Shown here: in pieces, positions 63,501-64,000 of the stretch
Layout of the letters: every line of letters begins with the position of its first letter
Position numbering within the stretch: the stretch's first letter is position 1
DNA from: Chionis minor
Taxonomy: Eukaryota; Chordata; Aves; Charadriiformes; Chionididae
Length of the DNA: 64,000 bases
Direction: 5' to 3'
Assembly (NCBI GenBank): GCA_013398295.1
Contig: VZSF01001143.1
Coordinates: 124,001-188,000 of the forward strand
Notes under the pieces: generated by a model
Told to the model about the DNA's origin: nothing
Databases searched by the model: none
The model's input: only the letters and a program-made list of their open reading frames with translations
Program-made: the position numbers and the translations under genes

Positions 63501-63829
63501 AAGCAAATAGGGTCAAACATCCTTTCCTCTCATCCACTCATTTGATAATAACGATCGAGAAAGTTTGCATTCATGAAAGGCACAGACGTATCGCGTGCCC
63601 TGAAAATACAATCCTAACAGCCTTTGTTCAAAGCAGGAATCCCTACACAAATAAAATAAATCTTCAAGGGGAGGAAAAAAACCCAGGGCTTATAACAAAA
63701 TTTTTCAACAGACCCTTAGCTCGAGCAGCACTAGTGGGCGCAGCTATAATTACAGCAAACCTACATAATGCGTCTGAACTAGCTTAGCCCTTTCCCTGCA
63801 AGCAGAGAAGCTGCCACATCAGTAACTCC
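60507..63829 (-). other. FOXN3: FOXN3 intron, nothing recognised
   Basis: This is ordinary intron between the CR1 fragment and the right-edge X-box pair. Only a small GATC-rich repeat and an AAGATGGCAG YY1-like string (63427) stand out. Short frames have no domain. Confidence 0.7.
61598..61622. repeat. Direct and inverted GATC-rich repeat
   Basis: GATCAGATC occurs twice with a 12-base period (61600 and 61612), inside CGGATC and GATCCG inverted ends. Confidence 0.65.
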
Positions 63830-63843
63830 GTTGCTAGGGCAAC
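63830..63843. promoter_or_regulatory. RFX X-box motif, right-edge pair, first site
   Basis: GTTGCTAGGGCAAC is a near-perfect dyad X-box in AT-leaning intron DNA. Its partner starts 43 bases later. The surroundings are not CpG-rich, so a distal enhancer is likelier than a CpG-island promoter. Confidence 0.65.
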
Positions 63844-63872
63844 TGCTTACTTTCCATATCAACTGCAAACTC

Positions 63873-63886
63873 GTTGCTATGGAGAC
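63873..63886 (+). promoter_or_regulatory. RFX X-box motif, right-edge pair, second site
   Basis: GTTGCTATGGAGAC has the typical X-box layout with a 2-base spacer and the same orientation as the first site of the pair. With 63830-63843 it makes two X-boxes within 57 bases. Confidence 0.6.
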
Positions 63887-64000
63887 ACATATACAAGAAA
63901 AATTCCTCTCTATAGCCAGGGACCAGATGGTAGGGAAGTCAGGGAAGTCATGGGCTAACGGGCTGTACTAAATGGGACACACACTAGAGGACATTTAGGT

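Larger units (their letters stand above)
39290..64000 (-). other. FOXN3: FOXN3 intron upstream of the 137-nt exon (runs off the window)
   Basis: This intron lies 5' of the forkhead C-terminal exon in gene orientation and continues past 64000. I looked for the reverse complement of the preceding exon, which should end in RHNLSLNKCFKKVDKERSQ, and did not find it. Contents include two or three MIR-like remnants, G-rich runs near 42.2, 52.3, 54.1 and 54.95 kb, a CR1 fragment at 60.1-60.5 kb and RFX-type motifs at 42252 and 63830-63886. GC-richer but unassigned patches lie near 43.7-44.1, 48.1-48.9 and 50.5-51.2 kb. Nothing coding was recognised. Confidence 0.85.

Noticed and set aside
1..64000. 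tRNA genes, CRISPR arrays, operons or endogenous retroviral genes
   Set aside because: No T-loop GGTTCRANNCC box was found, no regularly spaced repeats, no LTR pairs and no gag/pol/env-like frames. The only reverse transcriptase is CR1.

Overview
The window looks like vertebrate nuclear DNA, most likely from a bird. It is intron-dominated, with two short, cleanly spliced coding exons of a conserved vertebrate gene. It also carries two 5'-truncated CR1 LINE copies of the avian type, faint MIR-like SINE remnants and one CpG-rich block interrupted by a 115-base run of N. There are no bacterial-style operons. Almost every open frame longer than 60 codons appears to be chance or repeat-derived.

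Gene content. The whole window appears to lie inside FOXN3 (forkhead box N3, also CHES1), transcribed from the minus strand. The exon at 39153-39289 encodes the C-terminal part of the forkhead DNA-binding domain, and the exon at 7224-7288 encodes the Pro/Trp-rich segment that follows it. Both have good splice signals. The junction phases agree (an AG/C split serine codon joins them), and the encoded peptides match remembered vertebrate FOXN3 almost residue for residue. The preceding forkhead exon should lie beyond 64000 and the following exon below position 1; I looked for both and did not find them.

Layout, left to right. 1-7223 is intron 3' of the 65-nt exon. 7289-39152 is a 31.9-kb intron. 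It holds a GC-rich patch (about 7680-8620), a CR1 copy (20660-21796), a short GC-rich/YY1-like spot with a G-quadruplex-type run (about 33890-34030), and a two-part CpG island (36655-37275 and 37735-39075) that ends within 100 bases of the 137-nt exon. 39290-64000 is the upstream intron, with a second CR1 copy (60060-60506), several MIR-like remnants and low-complexity tracts.

Most interesting signal. Six near-perfect RFX X-box motifs fit GTTGCYNNGGMRAC. A hand estimate gives about 0.06 expected in 64 kb on both strands at uniform base composition, though the pattern was tightened after seeing the sites. Three sit in 135 bases in the core of the CpG island, two sit in 57 bases at the right edge of the window, and one is alone at 42252. 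This suggests an RFX-controlled intragenic promoter or enhancer system inside FOXN3. It may be an antisense or alternative first exon, possibly tied to ciliated cells. The motifs are seen directly; the function is inference.
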